This document shows positions 9,801-19,351 of a DNA stretch of 64,000 nucleotides, in pieces; positions within the stretch are counted from its first letter, which is position 1; every line of letters starts with the position of its first letter. The translations under genes were made by a program, and so were the position numbers. The notes below the pieces were generated by a model, which was given only the letters and a program-made list of their open reading frames with translations, ran no database searches and was not told the DNA's origin. This DNA comes from Hafnia psychrotolerans (GTDB lineage: Bacteria; Pseudomonadota; Gammaproteobacteria; Enterobacterales; Enterobacteriaceae): the NCBI RefSeq assembly GCF_014639435.1, contig NZ_BMFZ01000009.1, positions 160,432 to 224,431 on the forward strand, given 5' to 3'.

Positions 9801-10439
9801 ATGAAAAGGATTGTGGTTTTGGTGTCCGGCGAAGGGAGTAATCTCCAGGCGCTGATTGATGCCAGCCAACAGGGACGAGTGTACGCGAAACTCAGCGCCG
9901 TCTTCAGTAATAAGGCGTCCGCGTTCGGGCTGGAACGGGCACAATCGGCAGGTATTCCTGCTCATGCGTTGGACGTGAAATCTTATGCTGACCGTGCGGC
10001 ATTTGATGCCGCATTGGCCGACGCCATCGATGCTTACAACCCCGATCTGGTGGTTCTTGCGGGTTATATGCGGGTTCTGGATGCCAAATTTGTCCAGCGC
10101 TTTGCTGGACGGATGCTGAATATCCACCCTTCCCTGTTGCCAAAATATCCAGGTTTACACACTCACCGTCAGGCGATTGAAAACCAAGATGAAACACATG
10201 GCACCTCAGTTCATTTTGTGACTGAACAGTTGGATGGCGGACCGGTCATTTTACAGGCCAAAGTACCGGTATTCAGCGATGACACCGAGCAAGACCTGAT
10301 AGAACGCGTGCAAACGCAGGAACACAGCATCTATCCGCTGGTGATCAGTTGGTTTGTTGATGGCCGGTTACAGCTCAAAAAGGGTCAGGCCTTTCTCGAC
10401 GGCAACCCTTTGCCGCAGCAGGGTTACGCCGCAGATTAA
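9801..10439 (+). CDS. purN: phosphoribosylglycinamide formyltransferase 1
   Basis: Transfers a formyl group from 10-formyl-tetrahydrofolate to GAR, step three of purine synthesis. The 212-residue product starts MKRIVVLVSGEGSNLQALID. The catalytic triad residues are in MLNIHPSLLPKYPGLHTH (Asn, His) and EQLDGGPVILQ (Asp). The ATG at 9801 agrees with the family N-terminus; a 9789 start would add four residues. It follows purM by 24 bases and is closed by a strong terminator. Confidence 0.97.
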   Translation: MKRIVVLVSGEGSNLQALIDASQQGRVYAKLSAVFSNKASAFGLERAQSAGIPAHALDVKSYADRAAFDAALADAIDAYNPDLVVLAGYMRVLDAKFVQRFAGRMLNIHPSLLPKYPGLHTHRQAIENQDETHGTSVHFVTEQLDGGPVILQAKVPVFSDDTEQDLIERVQTQEHSIYPLVISWFVDGRLQLKKGQAFLDGNPLPQQGYAAD

Positions 10440-10465
10440 ACGACTTAACGAGATTGTTTCACTAA

Positions 10466-10490
10466 AAACCGGCCACCTGCCGGTTTTTTT
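10466..10490 (+). terminator. rho-independent terminator of purMN
   Basis: A perfect eight-base-pair stem AAACCGGC/GCCGGTTT with loop CACCT, continuing into a T run, 26 bases after the purN stop. Confidence 0.92.
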
Positions 10491-10504
10491 GTTTTCGCTC
10501 TTTT

Positions 10505-10705
10505 GACGCGTGTTTACATCCGAGTAAGGGATTTGCTGACGAGGTAGAGCGTCTGGCGATGGATTACGCCTTCTCCGTGCTCAGCCTCAACAAACTGTAT
10601 TTCATCGTCAATAAGGAAAATAAAAAGGCGATTCATCATGACAGCAAATTAGGATTTGAATTCGAAGGTGAGCTGAAGAAAAAAGGATATCTTGTTCACC
10701 AGTAA
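10505..10705 (+). pseudogene. speG: speG remnant (spermidine N-acetyltransferase), truncated at both ends
   Basis: One frame reads SKGFADEVERLAMDYAFSVL, then LNKLYFIVNKENKKAIH and KLGFEFEGEL, before a stop at 10703-10705. This matches the acetyl-CoA-binding half of SpeG (E. coli has [28 protein letters not shown]...KLGFSVEGEL). About the first 80 residues are gone and the sequence begins in the tail of the purN terminator. The part after GEL no longer matches the family. No start codon or ribosome binding site fits it. This is recognisable decay of a gene that detoxifies spermidine. The following 256 bases to ppk show no further gene. Confidence 0.8.
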
Positions 10706-10961
10706 GACTTTTCTCTCTTTTTCTTATCGTCTTTTCTGCCGTTATCACTCTATCTGGTTAAACCTCCGCTTTATGTTGGACATTCCTGTCAATCTTTCGC
10801 AATATTGTTCATAGACACTAGGCCCCTCTCTCTTCGGATTTTCATCAGAGATATGTCGAGCACCCTCGGGTGTGAGCTGGAAATGACGAGAGTTTTCCCT
10901 GCTGTTGTAGCGATAACGCTGAATGTTGGGCCAAGTTTCAAGTTTACTGAATGGGGTTTAA

Positions 10962-13046
10962 ATGGGTCAGGAAAAACTTTACATAGAAAAAGAGCTAAGC
11001 TGGCTGTCTTTTAATGAACGTGTTCTGCAGGAAGCAGCAGATAAAAGTAACCCACTGATTGAGCGCATGCGATTTTTGGGCATCTACTCCAACAATCTGG
11101 ATGAATTTTACAAAGTCCGTTTTGCTGACCTCAAGCGTCGGATATTGATCAGCGAGGAACAAGGTTTTATTGGTGCATCTCGCCATCTGCTGAAAAAGAT
11201 CCAGGCTAAAGTACTGAGTATTGACCAGGAATTTGACAGTCTGTACAACGACTTGCTACTGGAGATGGCCCGCAATCAGATTTTCCTGATCAATGAGCGT
11301 CAGGTTTCTGAAAACCAACAAAACTGGCTTCGTCAGTACTTCAAGCATCATTTACGCCAGTTCATCACCCCAATTCTGATTAACCGCGATACCAACCTGG
11401 TACAGTTCCTCAAGGACGACTACACCTATCTTGCCGTCGAGATTCTCCGTGGCAAAGAGGTGCAGTACGCGCTGCTGGAAATTCCTTCAGACAAAGTTCC
11501 ACGTTTTGTCAATCTGCCACCGGAAGCCCCGCGACGCCGCAAGCCAATGATATTACTTGATAATATCCTACGTTACTGTCTGGATGATATTTTCAAAGGC
11601 TTCTTCGATTACGATACGCTCAACGCCTATTCGATGAAAATGACCCGTGATGCCGAATACGATCTGGTCACGGAGATGGAGTCTAGCCTGCTGGAACTGA
11701 TGTCTTCCAGTCTTAAACAGCGTCTGACCGCAGAACCGGTACGGTTTGTTTATCAGCGCGATATGCCAGATGACATGGTGGAACTGCTGCGCGAGAAACT
11801 CGGTATTTCCAACTATGATTCCGTGATCCCTGGCGGTCGCTACCATAACTTTAAAGACTTCATCGGCTTCCCGAATGTAGGAAAAGCCAATCTGGTCAAC
11901 CGCCCGCTGCCACGCTTGCACCATCTGTGGTTCAATAAATTCCGCAATGGCTTTGCCGCGATCCGCGAGCAAGATGTGCTGCTCTATTATCCGTACTATA
12001 CCTTTGAGCATGTGCTTGAACTGCTGCGCCAGGCGGCATTTGATCCGAACGTACTGTCGATCAAAATCAATATTTACCGCGTGGCAAAAGATTCGCGCAT
12101 TATTGAATCGATGATCCACGCCGCGCACAACGGTAAAAAAGTTACAGTGGTGGTCGAACTGCAGGCGCGCTTCGATGAAGAGGCCAATATTCACTGGGCC
12201 AAACGTCTGACCGAAGCGGGCGTTCACGTTATCTTCTCTGCTCCGGGTCTGAAGATTCACGCTAAGCTGTTTCTTATCTCACGCCGCGAAGGCGATGAAA
12301 TTGTCCGCTATGCTCATATAGGTACCGGCAATTTCAACGAAAAAACCGCGCGTCTTTATACTGACTATTCTTTGCTGACCGCGGACAGCCGTATCACCAA
12401 TGAAGTTCGCCGGGTATTTAACTTTATCGAAAACCCCTACCGACCGGTTACCTTCGAGCATCTGATGGTATCGCCGCAAAACTCCAGAAGCATGTTATAT
12501 GCACTGATCGATCAGGAGATCGCCAACGCGCAGGCCGGTTTGAAAGCCGCTATTGTTCTAAAAATCAATAATCTGGTGGATAAAGGCTTGATTGATCGGC
12601 TTTACGCTGCGTCGAATGTTGGGGTAAAAATCCGCCTGCTGATCCGCGGTATGTGTTCGCTGGTCTCCGAGTTACCGGGTGTGAGTGAAAATATTCAGGT
12701 GACCAGTATTGTTGACCGCTTTTTAGAACACGACCGGGTATATGTTTTTGAAAACGGTGGCGACAAGAAGGTGTATCTCTCCTCGGCTGACTGGATGACG
12801 CGTAATATTGATTATCGTATTGAAGTCGCGGTAGCGCTGCTGGATCCGAAAATCAAGCAACGGGTACTGGATATCCTTGAGCTATTGTTCAGCGACACGG
12901 TTAAAGCCAGATATCTTGATAAAGATCTCAGTAATCGTTATGTTCCTCGCGGAAATCGTCGTAAGGTGCGCGCGCAATCCGCTATCTATGAATACCTGAA
13001 AGCGTTTGAGCACGGGAATAATAAACAACAGAAAGATCAGGCCTGA
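10962..13046 (+). CDS. ppk: polyphosphate kinase 1
   Basis: A membrane-associated enzyme that makes polyphosphate from ATP and back. The 694-residue product (E. coli 688) has the N-terminal [13 protein letters not shown] domain. The autophosphorylated histidine lies in [16 protein letters not shown] near residue 431 and the second conserved histidine in [20 protein letters not shown] near residue 449. GGGG lies five bases before the ATG. Upstream (near 10788) there is a CTGTCA half-site resembling a Pho box, but no clear second half, so PhoB control is only a possibility. Operon with ppx, 21 bases apart. Confidence 0.97.
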   Translation: MGQEKLYIEKELSWLSFNERVLQEAADKSNPLIERMRFLGIYSNNLDEFYKVRFADLKRRILISEEQGFIGASRHLLKKIQAKVLSIDQEFDSLYNDLLLEMARNQIFLINERQVSENQQNWLRQYFKHHLRQFITPILINRDTNLVQFLKDDYTYLAVEILRGKEVQYALLEIPSDKVPRFVNLPPEAPRRRKPMILLDNILRYCLDDIFKGFFDYDTLNAYSMKMTRDAEYDLVTEMESSLLELMSSSLKQRLTAEPVRFVYQRDMPDDMVELLREKLGISNYDSVIPGGRYHNFKDFIGFPNVGKANLVNRPLPRLHHLWFNKFRNGFAAIREQDVLLYYPYYTFEHVLELLRQAAFDPNVLSIKINIYRVAKDSRIIESMIHAAHNGKKVTVVVELQARFDEEANIHWAKRLTEAGVHVIFSAPGLKIHAKLFLISRREGDEIVRYAHIGTGNFNEKTARLYTDYSLLTADSRITNEVRRVFNFIENPYRPVTFEHLMVSPQNSRSMLYALIDQEIANAQAGLKAAIVLKINNLVDKGLIDRLYAASNVGVKIRLLIRGMCSLVSELPGVSENIQVTSIVDRFLEHDRVYVFENGGDKKVYLSSADWMTRNIDYRIEVAVALLDPKIKQRVLDILELLFSDTVKARYLDKDLSNRYVPRGNRRKVRAQSAIYEYLKAFEHGNNKQQKDQA

Positions 13047-13067
13047 CACTTTGGAGCACCACCTATT

Positions 13068-14618
13068 ATGCCCCTGAAAAACACCATGAATGCCAAACCA
13101 CAGGAAATTGCCGCTATCGACCTTGGGTCGAATAGTTTCCATATGGTGATCGCCCGCGTCGTCAATGGCGCGTTGCAGGTGTTAGGCCGTCTGAAACAGC
13201 GAGTCCATCTGGCCGACGGCCTCGACAGTAATAATGTTCTCAGCGAAGAGGCCATTCAGCGCGGGCTGGACTGCCTGGCACTGTTTGCAGAGCGTCTGCA
13301 GGGCTTCGCCGATGAGAACGTCACCATCGTCGGTACCCACACCCTGCGGCAGGCGGTGAATACAGAAGAGTTCTTAAAACGCGCGGCCGCAGTCATCCCC
13401 TACCCGATTGAGATAATCTCCGGACAGGAAGAGGCGCGCCTGATCTTCATGGGCGTCGAGCACACACAGCCGGAGAAAGGCCGTAAACTGGTTATCGACA
13501 TCGGTGGTGGCTCAACCGAAATGGTGATTGGCGAAGATTTCGAACCTCTGCTGGCAGAAAGCCGCCGCATGGGTTGCGTCAGCTTCGCACAGCAATTCTT
13601 CCCTGAGGGTGAAATCAGCCGCGCCAATTTCAAGCGAGCCCAACTGGCCGCTGCGCAAAAGCTCGAAACCCTCGCCTGGCAGTATCGCCTGCAGGGCTGG
13701 CAATATGCGCTTGGGGCCTCGGGAACCATCAAAGCCACCTACGAAGTACTGGTGGAAATGGGTGAAAAAGACGGCCTAATCACCCCTGAGCGACTGAAAA
13801 TGCTCACCGAAGAGGTGTTGAATTTTAAAAGCTTCTCATCACTGAATTTACCGGGTTTGTCTGAAGACCGACAATCAGTATTTGTGCCAGGACTCGCGAT
13901 TCTCTGCGGGGTTTTCGACGCCCTGGCCATTAAAGAGTTGCGCCTTTCAGACGGCGCGCTGCGCGAGGGCGTGCTGTATGAAATGGAAGGCAGGTTCCGT
14001 CATCAGGATATCCGCACTCGCACGGCGAAAAGTCTGGCTGAACACTATAATATTGACCGCGAACAGGCTCGCCGAGTGCTGGAGACCACTGAGCTGTTGT
14101 ACGCACAGTGGCTGGCACAAAACAGCAAACTGGTTCAGCCTCAACTTGAATCTCTGCTGAAGTTTGGCTCTATGCTGCATGAAGTCGGTCTGAGCATTAA
14201 TCATACCGGCATGCATCGACATTCAGCCTATATCCTGCAAAACACCAATCTTCCAGGATTCAATCAGGAGCAACAAACGCTGTTGGCGACGCTGGTACGG
14301 TTCCATCGCAAAGCGGTGAAACTGGAAGAGTTACCACGACTGAACTTGTTCAAGAAAAAACATTATCTGCCGTTGATCCAACTATTACGTCTGGGCGCCT
14401 TATTGAACAACCAGCGTCAGTCAACCACCAAGCCAGAAACTCTGCGCCTGCATACTGACGACAGTCACTGGACGCTGTGCTTCCCGGCCGGATATCTGAC
14501 ACAAAATAATCTGGTTCAATTGGATTTCGAACGTGAGCAGAGTTATTGGGATGATGTCACTGGCTGGAAGTTGATGATTGAAGAAGAGGATCCCAATCAG
14601 GAAGACTCAGCCGAATGA
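13068..14618 (+). CDS. ppx: exopolyphosphatase
   Basis: Releases phosphate processively from the ends of long polyphosphate chains and hydrolyses pppGpp. The 516-residue product (E. coli 513) is an ASKHA-fold protein with the phosphate-binding loops [16 protein letters not shown] at residue 16 and [17 protein letters not shown] near 142, the RMGCVSF block and an HD-like C-terminal domain. The second ATG (13086) is possible; the first keeps the E. coli length. It is the second gene of the ppk-ppx unit. Confidence 0.96.
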   Translation: MPLKNTMNAKPQEIAAIDLGSNSFHMVIARVVNGALQVLGRLKQRVHLADGLDSNNVLSEEAIQRGLDCLALFAERLQGFADENVTIVGTHTLRQAVNTEEFLKRAAAVIPYPIEIISGQEEARLIFMGVEHTQPEKGRKLVIDIGGGSTEMVIGEDFEPLLAESRRMGCVSFAQQFFPEGEISRANFKRAQLAAAQKLETLAWQYRLQGWQYALGASGTIKATYEVLVEMGEKDGLITPERLKMLTEEVLNFKSFSSLNLPGLSEDRQSVFVPGLAILCGVFDALAIKELRLSDGALREGVLYEMEGRFRHQDIRTRTAKSLAEHYNIDREQARRVLETTELLYAQWLAQNSKLVQPQLESLLKFGSMLHEVGLSINHTGMHRHSAYILQNTNLPGFNQEQQTLLATLVRFHRKAVKLEELPRLNLFKKKHYLPLIQLLRLGALLNNQRQSTTKPETLRLHTDDSHWTLCFPAGYLTQNNLVQLDFEREQSYWDDVTGWKLMIEEEDPNQEDSAE

Positions 14619-14643
14619 GTCGGTGAAAGCTTAGTTCAGGCAG

Positions 14644-14680
14644 CACATTAAAAACCCTCTTTTTGAGGGTTGTTAATGTG
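14644..14680. terminator. long stem-loop between ppx and convergent pdeF
   Basis: CACATTAA and AACCCTC pair with GAGGGTT and TTAATGTG around a five-T loop, with one mismatch, giving about 15 base pairs. There is no T run after it, but it sits at the convergent end of two operons and can act in both directions. Confidence 0.6.
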
Positions 14681-14729
14681 CGCCATTGTCGCTATCCAGG
14701 AAGGATGAAAATGACTGACTTCACACAGC

Positions 14730-16946
14730 TCACGAGATGAGGGTTATCAGCGGCTCAGGTTTACCAATCAAATACCCTTGCATGTAATCAACCCCCAGCG
14801 CACGCAGTGCGTCACGCTGCTCTTCGGTCTCCACATATTCGGCCACTATTGACAGATGTTTCATTCGGGCAACCTGACAAATCGACTGTACAATGTAAGC
14901 GTCCAAAGATTCGGTCAACATATTGCGCACAAAGCTGCCATCAATTTTCAGAATATCGGCCTGAATCAGCTTAAGGCGATCATAGCTGGCGTAGCCGGTG
15001 CCAAAATCATCTATAGCAATACGGCAACCGTAATTGCGCAAGTCACGCATCGAATAATCGGCATATTTTATATTATGCAGCAAGTGTGACTCAGTGACCT
15101 CCAATACAATCTGATACGGTTCTACCTGGTATTCAGCCATCAGTGCTTTAAACTCCGAGCTGAATGCTGGACGGCACAGGGTTGAAGGTGAGAAGTTTAC
15201 CGCAAAGCGCACGCTCGGCATTTTCTCGCGATGCTCATGAATAAACATCAGCGTGTGCTTAAGCACCCACATATCCAGCAAATAGGCCAGACCGAATTCA
15301 TGGACAACAGGCAGGAATTTATCAGGTGACATCAGCTCACCACTTTCGTCCAACATACGGATCAACACTTCGTGATAGCTATCTCCCCGAATCCCCGCAA
15401 TGGGCTGAGCCATAAGAACGAATAGATCTTCATCTAATGCACGCTGAACTTTATGCAGCATCTCAACTTTGTTTTTGATCTCGTTCTGTACCTGACGATG
15501 ATCGCTTTTATTTGACTCCGGTTTACCAGTAGTCAACGATATTTCAGCAATACCACTCAGCTCACCCAGCAACATATGCAGATGTTCAACCGGAGAGAAG
15601 ACGGTACAGTAAGCTAAACCGATATTTGGGTGCAGCGGTAAGTCATTCCAAATCAAGCGAAAATTATCGACATAATGCTGAATCCGCTCTAGTTTTTGTT
15701 CGCTATCATCACAATTCAAGCGCAATGCCAAATCATAGCCGGGAAGATGGTAAACCCTTTCGCCAGGCTGCATCAAAAGCTTCAAACCCATGGCCAGCTG
15801 TTGCTTAAATTGGATGCGCAATTGCATGCCGTAGTTACGGCTAAGCACGTCCATCTCCGAAACACGGACGAAACAGAGTAAAGAGCGCGGGTATAGAGAG
15901 AGATCACGGGAGAATGCCCGCAGGTTAGGCAAGCCAAAGATAGGGTCCAGCAGAGACGCGGAACGGGTTTTCTGCAGTAACCGCCGCTGGCGGGAGGAGA
16001 TAGCCGACATCAGCAGCAAGCTCAGCGTAAATACCAGCATGAGCGTAGAAACAAAGACTAAATTGTGGATAAACCCTTTTTCACTGATAAAGCCACTGCG
16101 ATGGGTAAACAACACCGTGATCACCACCGTCCATACTATAACGACCGTGTGATAACCGTAGCGCATCGCGCCAAACAGCATCACAGGCAACATTAGCGCC
16201 AAAGTGTAATCACTGAGCATAATCTTCGCGACCGGGCCAGTAATCCCTTTCATACAGAGTAGGAAAACCATCGAGGCCAACAATATAAGCCACAAAATAA
16301 CTTCTGCTGTTTTCAGTCCTGAAGTTCGTTCATTGCGTATGTTAGCCAGAATCACCCGCAGATAGCGCGGCTTACGGATAATACGCAGTAGCAGGTACCA
16401 CACGTGGCTGCTGAGCAAAATACCTAACATCGTAGCCTGGAAGTTGATCAGCGTACGCAGGTTCATAAATTCACGAGTGACCAGGCCCATGTAATTAGGC
16501 AACAAGCCCATATCCGCCACGATCTGCAATAGCGATTCAAATAACACAGACAATATTAACACCAGCCACAGCACGTACGGCCCAGGCATCCGCAGTAAAC
16601 CGAAGCCCGCTGACCAACGCCTACCCGCATGCCATCGATAACCCGCCCAGGCAACGGTGAGCGAAAACAGCCAAATCAGCGTCATTACTATCGCCATCGC
16701 TGTGTCAATACGCATGTCGTAACGAATGAATAGTGTCAAAACGATACCTGGCATGGCACGCCAGTCAAAGACCATAAGCAGTGCCACACATGCCGCTATC
16801 GGCATGTACATCAAATAAGTACGACCTTGCGGCAATAAAATAACCGGTGATAAGTAGGAGGCGGCGTTAATCAATACCAACGCGCTAAGCACGGGCAGCC
16901 CCCAATATTGACGGCTAAACTCACGCCATGAAAAGAATTTATTCAT
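14730..16946 (-). CDS. pdeF: membrane cyclic-di-GMP phosphodiesterase PdeF (YfgF)
   Basis: Degrades c-di-GMP; in E. coli PdeF is an inner-membrane enzyme important under oxygen limitation. The product of about 738 residues has an N-terminal membrane sensor (MASE1-like) with eight or more hydrophobic segments to about residue 325. A degenerate GGDEF domain follows, with no GGDEF motif (PGYDLALRL in its place), and then a complete EAL domain. The EAL signature is EVLIRM, followed by NFSPSTLCRP, EVTES, the DDFGTGYAS loop, LKIDGSFV and a C-terminal YMQGYLIGKPEPL. It matches E. coli PdeF in order and place (after ppx). The start is uncertain: ATG at 16946 or a TTG at 16982. Confidence 0.93.
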   Translation of the reverse strand: MNKFFSWREFSRQYWGLPVLSALVLINAASYLSPVILLPQGRTYLMYMPIAACVALLMVFDWRAMPGIVLTLFIRYDMRIDTAMAIVMTLIWLFSLTVAWAGYRWHAGRRWSAGFGLLRMPGPYVLWLVLILSVLFESLLQIVADMGLLPNYMGLVTREFMNLRTLINFQATMLGILLSSHVWYLLLRIIRKPRYLRVILANIRNERTSGLKTAEVILWLILLASMVFLLCMKGITGPVAKIMLSDYTLALMLPVMLFGAMRYGYHTVVIVWTVVITVLFTHRSGFISEKGFIHNLVFVSTLMLVFTLSLLLMSAISSRQRRLLQKTRSASLLDPIFGLPNLRAFSRDLSLYPRSLLCFVRVSEMDVLSRNYGMQLRIQFKQQLAMGLKLLMQPGERVYHLPGYDLALRLNCDDSEQKLERIQHYVDNFRLIWNDLPLHPNIGLAYCTVFSPVEHLHMLLGELSGIAEISLTTGKPESNKSDHRQVQNEIKNKVEMLHKVQRALDEDLFVLMAQPIAGIRGDSYHEVLIRMLDESGELMSPDKFLPVVHEFGLAYLLDMWVLKHTLMFIHEHREKMPSVRFAVNFSPSTLCRPAFSSEFKALMAEYQVEPYQIVLEVTESHLLHNIKYADYSMRDLRNYGCRIAIDDFGTGYASYDRLKLIQADILKIDGSFVRNMLTESLDAYIVQSICQVARMKHLSIVAEYVETEEQRDALRALGVDYMQGYLIGKPEPLITLIS

Positions 16947-17483
16947 AAAATCGATTATGTTTCCCGGATGAAGTTCACGCAATACCTGCCAAACTTAGTC
17001 GATGAGCAGTCGGGTGAACATCGAGAAAAGCCGTCATCAGTCATCGATTCCCACCGATGCCCCAATAAAAGATATGTTTCGGAAGATCTCACAGGACTTG
17101 ACTCAAATGCGATAAAAAAGTGTTTTTTACATTTCAGAGTAATTAACACCAAATTCTAGTTTGGTCTATATTAAACCATTTGATGGTGATCAATAAACTG
17201 CGAATTGGTTAATTTTCACAAAAGCATTCCAAGTCAGTTATTCTGTAGGTCAATATCCTTACCTATCAATTTCAAAGGGTTATCATTCACTTGGCTTTCG
17301 TACTCTGTCGGCGACAAACAGCACTAAAAAAACAGTAGTTTCTTATACAAACATAAGATTTTCCCGCCAAATCAGGCTTTTTCTGGCTGATAAAGTTGAT
17401 GTGATATATTGTTATCGTCGATAGGATTGTTTTAATTCATTATTTTAATCTTAGGAACAAAGACTTAATAAGTTGAAATCATT
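16947..17483. other. AT-rich intergenic region between pdeF and yfgG
   Basis: The region holds the divergent promoters of pdeF and yfgG. The only structure seen is a short hairpin ACCAAA/TTTGGT (17148-17165). Small open frames here lack ribosome binding sites and family resemblance. No gene was recognised. Confidence 0.6.
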
Positions 17484-17642
17484 ATGTCTAAAAAAACAAA
17501 AATCAAGATGATAAAAATTGTGTTGACGATCAGTTTCGTTATCCTGTTCGGACGCTTGGTTTACTCAGCGCTCGGCGCCTGGTCCCACCACCAAAATCAG
17601 AAACAGACTCAGTTGGAGCAACCCACAACCCCTGCTCTCTGA
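17484..17642 (+). CDS. yfgG: small membrane protein YfgG
   Basis: A 52-residue protein beginning MSKKTKIKMIKIVLTISFVI and continuing LFGRLVYSALGAWSHHQNQK. It has one membrane segment followed by a histidine- and glutamine-rich tail. It closely matches E. coli YfgG (RIVLLISFIFFFGRFIYS, then VGAWQHHQSKK), which lies next to yfgF there as well; E. coli YfgG has been linked to nickel/cobalt stress. The ribosome binding site is weak (AAGTTGAAATC region). It ends 36 bases before mgtE and may be read into it. Confidence 0.87.
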   Translation: MSKKTKIKMIKIVLTISFVILFGRLVYSALGAWSHHQNQKQTQLEQPTTPAL

Positions 17643-17678
17643 AAGATCTCTTAAGAATTCAAAGGATAACGACTCAGC

Positions 17679-19118
17679 ATGTCTGCCACTCAACATCGAT
17701 ACCATATACAAAAACTGGCGAAAACACGTAGCCGTATCCTCAACCTACTGTTGGACAGTGATCAGCTTGCCGACAGTATTCTTGGCGAATCCAAAGAGAT
17801 AGACGCTGAGACCCATGCGCTATTGATGGATCAGACGGCAGAACTCAGCCGGTTGATTTCCGGTCTGCACGCCGCCGACCTTGCAGATATCCTGGAGGCC
17901 TTACCTAACCATGAACGCCTGGCCTTATGGCGACTGGTTAACCCTGCCGACCGGGGTAAAGCGCTGGTAGAAGTCTCAGAAACGGTATGGGACAGCCTCA
18001 TTGAGGAAATGAGTGACAAAGATCTGCTGAAAACCATGTCACTGCTTGATGTGGATGATCAGCTTTACCTCGCAGAATACTTACCGCGCGATCTTATGGG
18101 GCGCGTTCTCACATCACTTGACCCACGCCAGCGGGAAAAGGTGCGTGAAGTCATCAAATTTGGCAAGGATACCGTCGGGCGGATCATGGATTTCAAGCTG
18201 TTGACCGTCCGTCCGGATGTCACCTTGGGCACGGTTCAACGGTACTTGCGCTATCGCAAAGATATTCCAGAAGCCAGTGACAAATTGTTCATCACCGATC
18301 GTAACAATACCCTGCTTGGTGAACTACCGCTGACCACGATTTTACTCAATCCTCCACATCGCTTGGTGTCAGAGGTCATGAATGAAGACCAAACCTATTT
18401 TGAGGCTGATGATAAGGCTGAAGATGCAGCCAGCGCTTTCGAACGTTATGACCTCATCACTGCCCCCGTTATCGATAAAAAAGGCAAGCTGATGGGGCGT
18501 CTGACAGTCGAGGAAATTGTCGACTTCGTTAACAGCGATACCGATAGCAATCTGCGCCGTATGGGGGGACTCAGCCCTGAGGAAGACGTTTTTTCCCCGG
18601 TCGGTAAAGCCGTTCGCAATCGCTGGGCATGGTTAGCCATTAATCTTTGTACAGCATTTGTTGCCTCAAGGGTGATCGGTCTCTTTGAAGGAACGATTTC
18701 GCAGTTGGTTGCGCTTGCCGCACTGATGCCCATCGTCGCGGGTATTGGGGGGAATACCGGCAATCAAACCATTACCATGATTGTTCGCGCACTGGCATTG
18801 CACCAGTTGCAAGTCGGCAACCTTAAATTCCTGGTATTCAGAGAACTGGGGGTCGCAATGATCAACGGTTTGGTGTGGGGCGGCCTGATGGGCGTGGTGA
18901 CCTGGCTACTTTACGGTGACTGGGAAATGGGTGCGGTAATGACGCTGGCAATGGTCCTTAATCTGCTGGTCGCAGCAATGATGGGCGTCATCATTCCTTT
19001 AACGATGGTACGTATGGGACGTGATCCCGCGATCGGCGCCAGCGTCATGATCACTGCCATTACCGACACCGGTGGTTTTTTCATTTTCCTCGGACTGGCC
19101 ACCATCTTCCTGCTGTAA
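17679..19118 (+). CDS. mgtE: magnesium transporter MgtE
   Basis: An inner-membrane Mg2+ channel. The 479-residue product has the MgtE N domain (about residues 40-140), a CBS pair (about 145-270; MDFKLLTVRPDVTLG and DLITAPVIDKKGKLMGRL) that senses cytosolic Mg2+, and five C-terminal membrane segments with the pore signature PIVAGIGGNTGNQTITMIVRALAL. It ends in the short FFIFLGLATIFLL. AAGGA lies 12-15 bases before the ATG. E. coli K-12 has no gene here; it sits exactly at the junction of two E. coli-like gene blocks. Confidence 0.94.
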   Translation: MSATQHRYHIQKLAKTRSRILNLLLDSDQLADSILGESKEIDAETHALLMDQTAELSRLISGLHAADLADILEALPNHERLALWRLVNPADRGKALVEVSETVWDSLIEEMSDKDLLKTMSLLDVDDQLYLAEYLPRDLMGRVLTSLDPRQREKVREVIKFGKDTVGRIMDFKLLTVRPDVTLGTVQRYLRYRKDIPEASDKLFITDRNNTLLGELPLTTILLNPPHRLVSEVMNEDQTYFEADDKAEDAASAFERYDLITAPVIDKKGKLMGRLTVEEIVDFVNSDTDSNLRRMGGLSPEEDVFSPVGKAVRNRWAWLAINLCTAFVASRVIGLFEGTISQLVALAALMPIVAGIGGNTGNQTITMIVRALALHQLQVGNLKFLVFRELGVAMINGLVWGGLMGVVTWLLYGDWEMGAVMTLAMVLNLLVAAMMGVIIPLTMVRMGRDPAIGASVMITAITDTGGFFIFLGLATIFLL

Positions 19119-19181
19119 GCTATTTATTGGGCTAATCTTTGATTAGACACTCTTTAAGTTCGCTTTTTTGACGGAATGTCA

Positions 19182-19204
19182 TTCCCCGCCCATCTGCGGG
19201 GGAA
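19182..19204. other. GC-rich hairpin upstream of dgcE
   Basis: TTCCCCGC pairs with GCGGGGGAA (one bulged G) around CCATCT. It lies 60 bases after mgtE and 150 bases before dgcE, with no T run on the plus strand. It could be a weak terminator or an mRNA leader structure. A smaller hairpin CTAATC/GATTAG lies at 19132-19146. Confidence 0.45.
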
Positions 19205-19351
19205 AACCTTTACCATTATGCCGTTCAGATAACAGAGGCAATAAATGCGGCTTAACAGTCCCTACTGATCATTTATTATCAATAAATTACAGATATGTAA
19301 TTCATTTGGTTATCAATCTATTTCGGGATGAATCTGAGAAAGATTTTCACC

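Noticed and set aside
10788-10815. Pho box upstream of ppk
   Set aside because: Only one CTGTCA half-site is convincing; the second half at the proper 11-base distance is poor.
11568-12260. A 230-codon minus-strand frame inside ppk
   Set aside because: It is an antisense shadow of a strongly conserved gene.
16968-17159. A 63-codon frame upstream of pdeF
   Set aside because: It has no ribosome binding site, no family resemblance and overlaps the pdeF promoter region.
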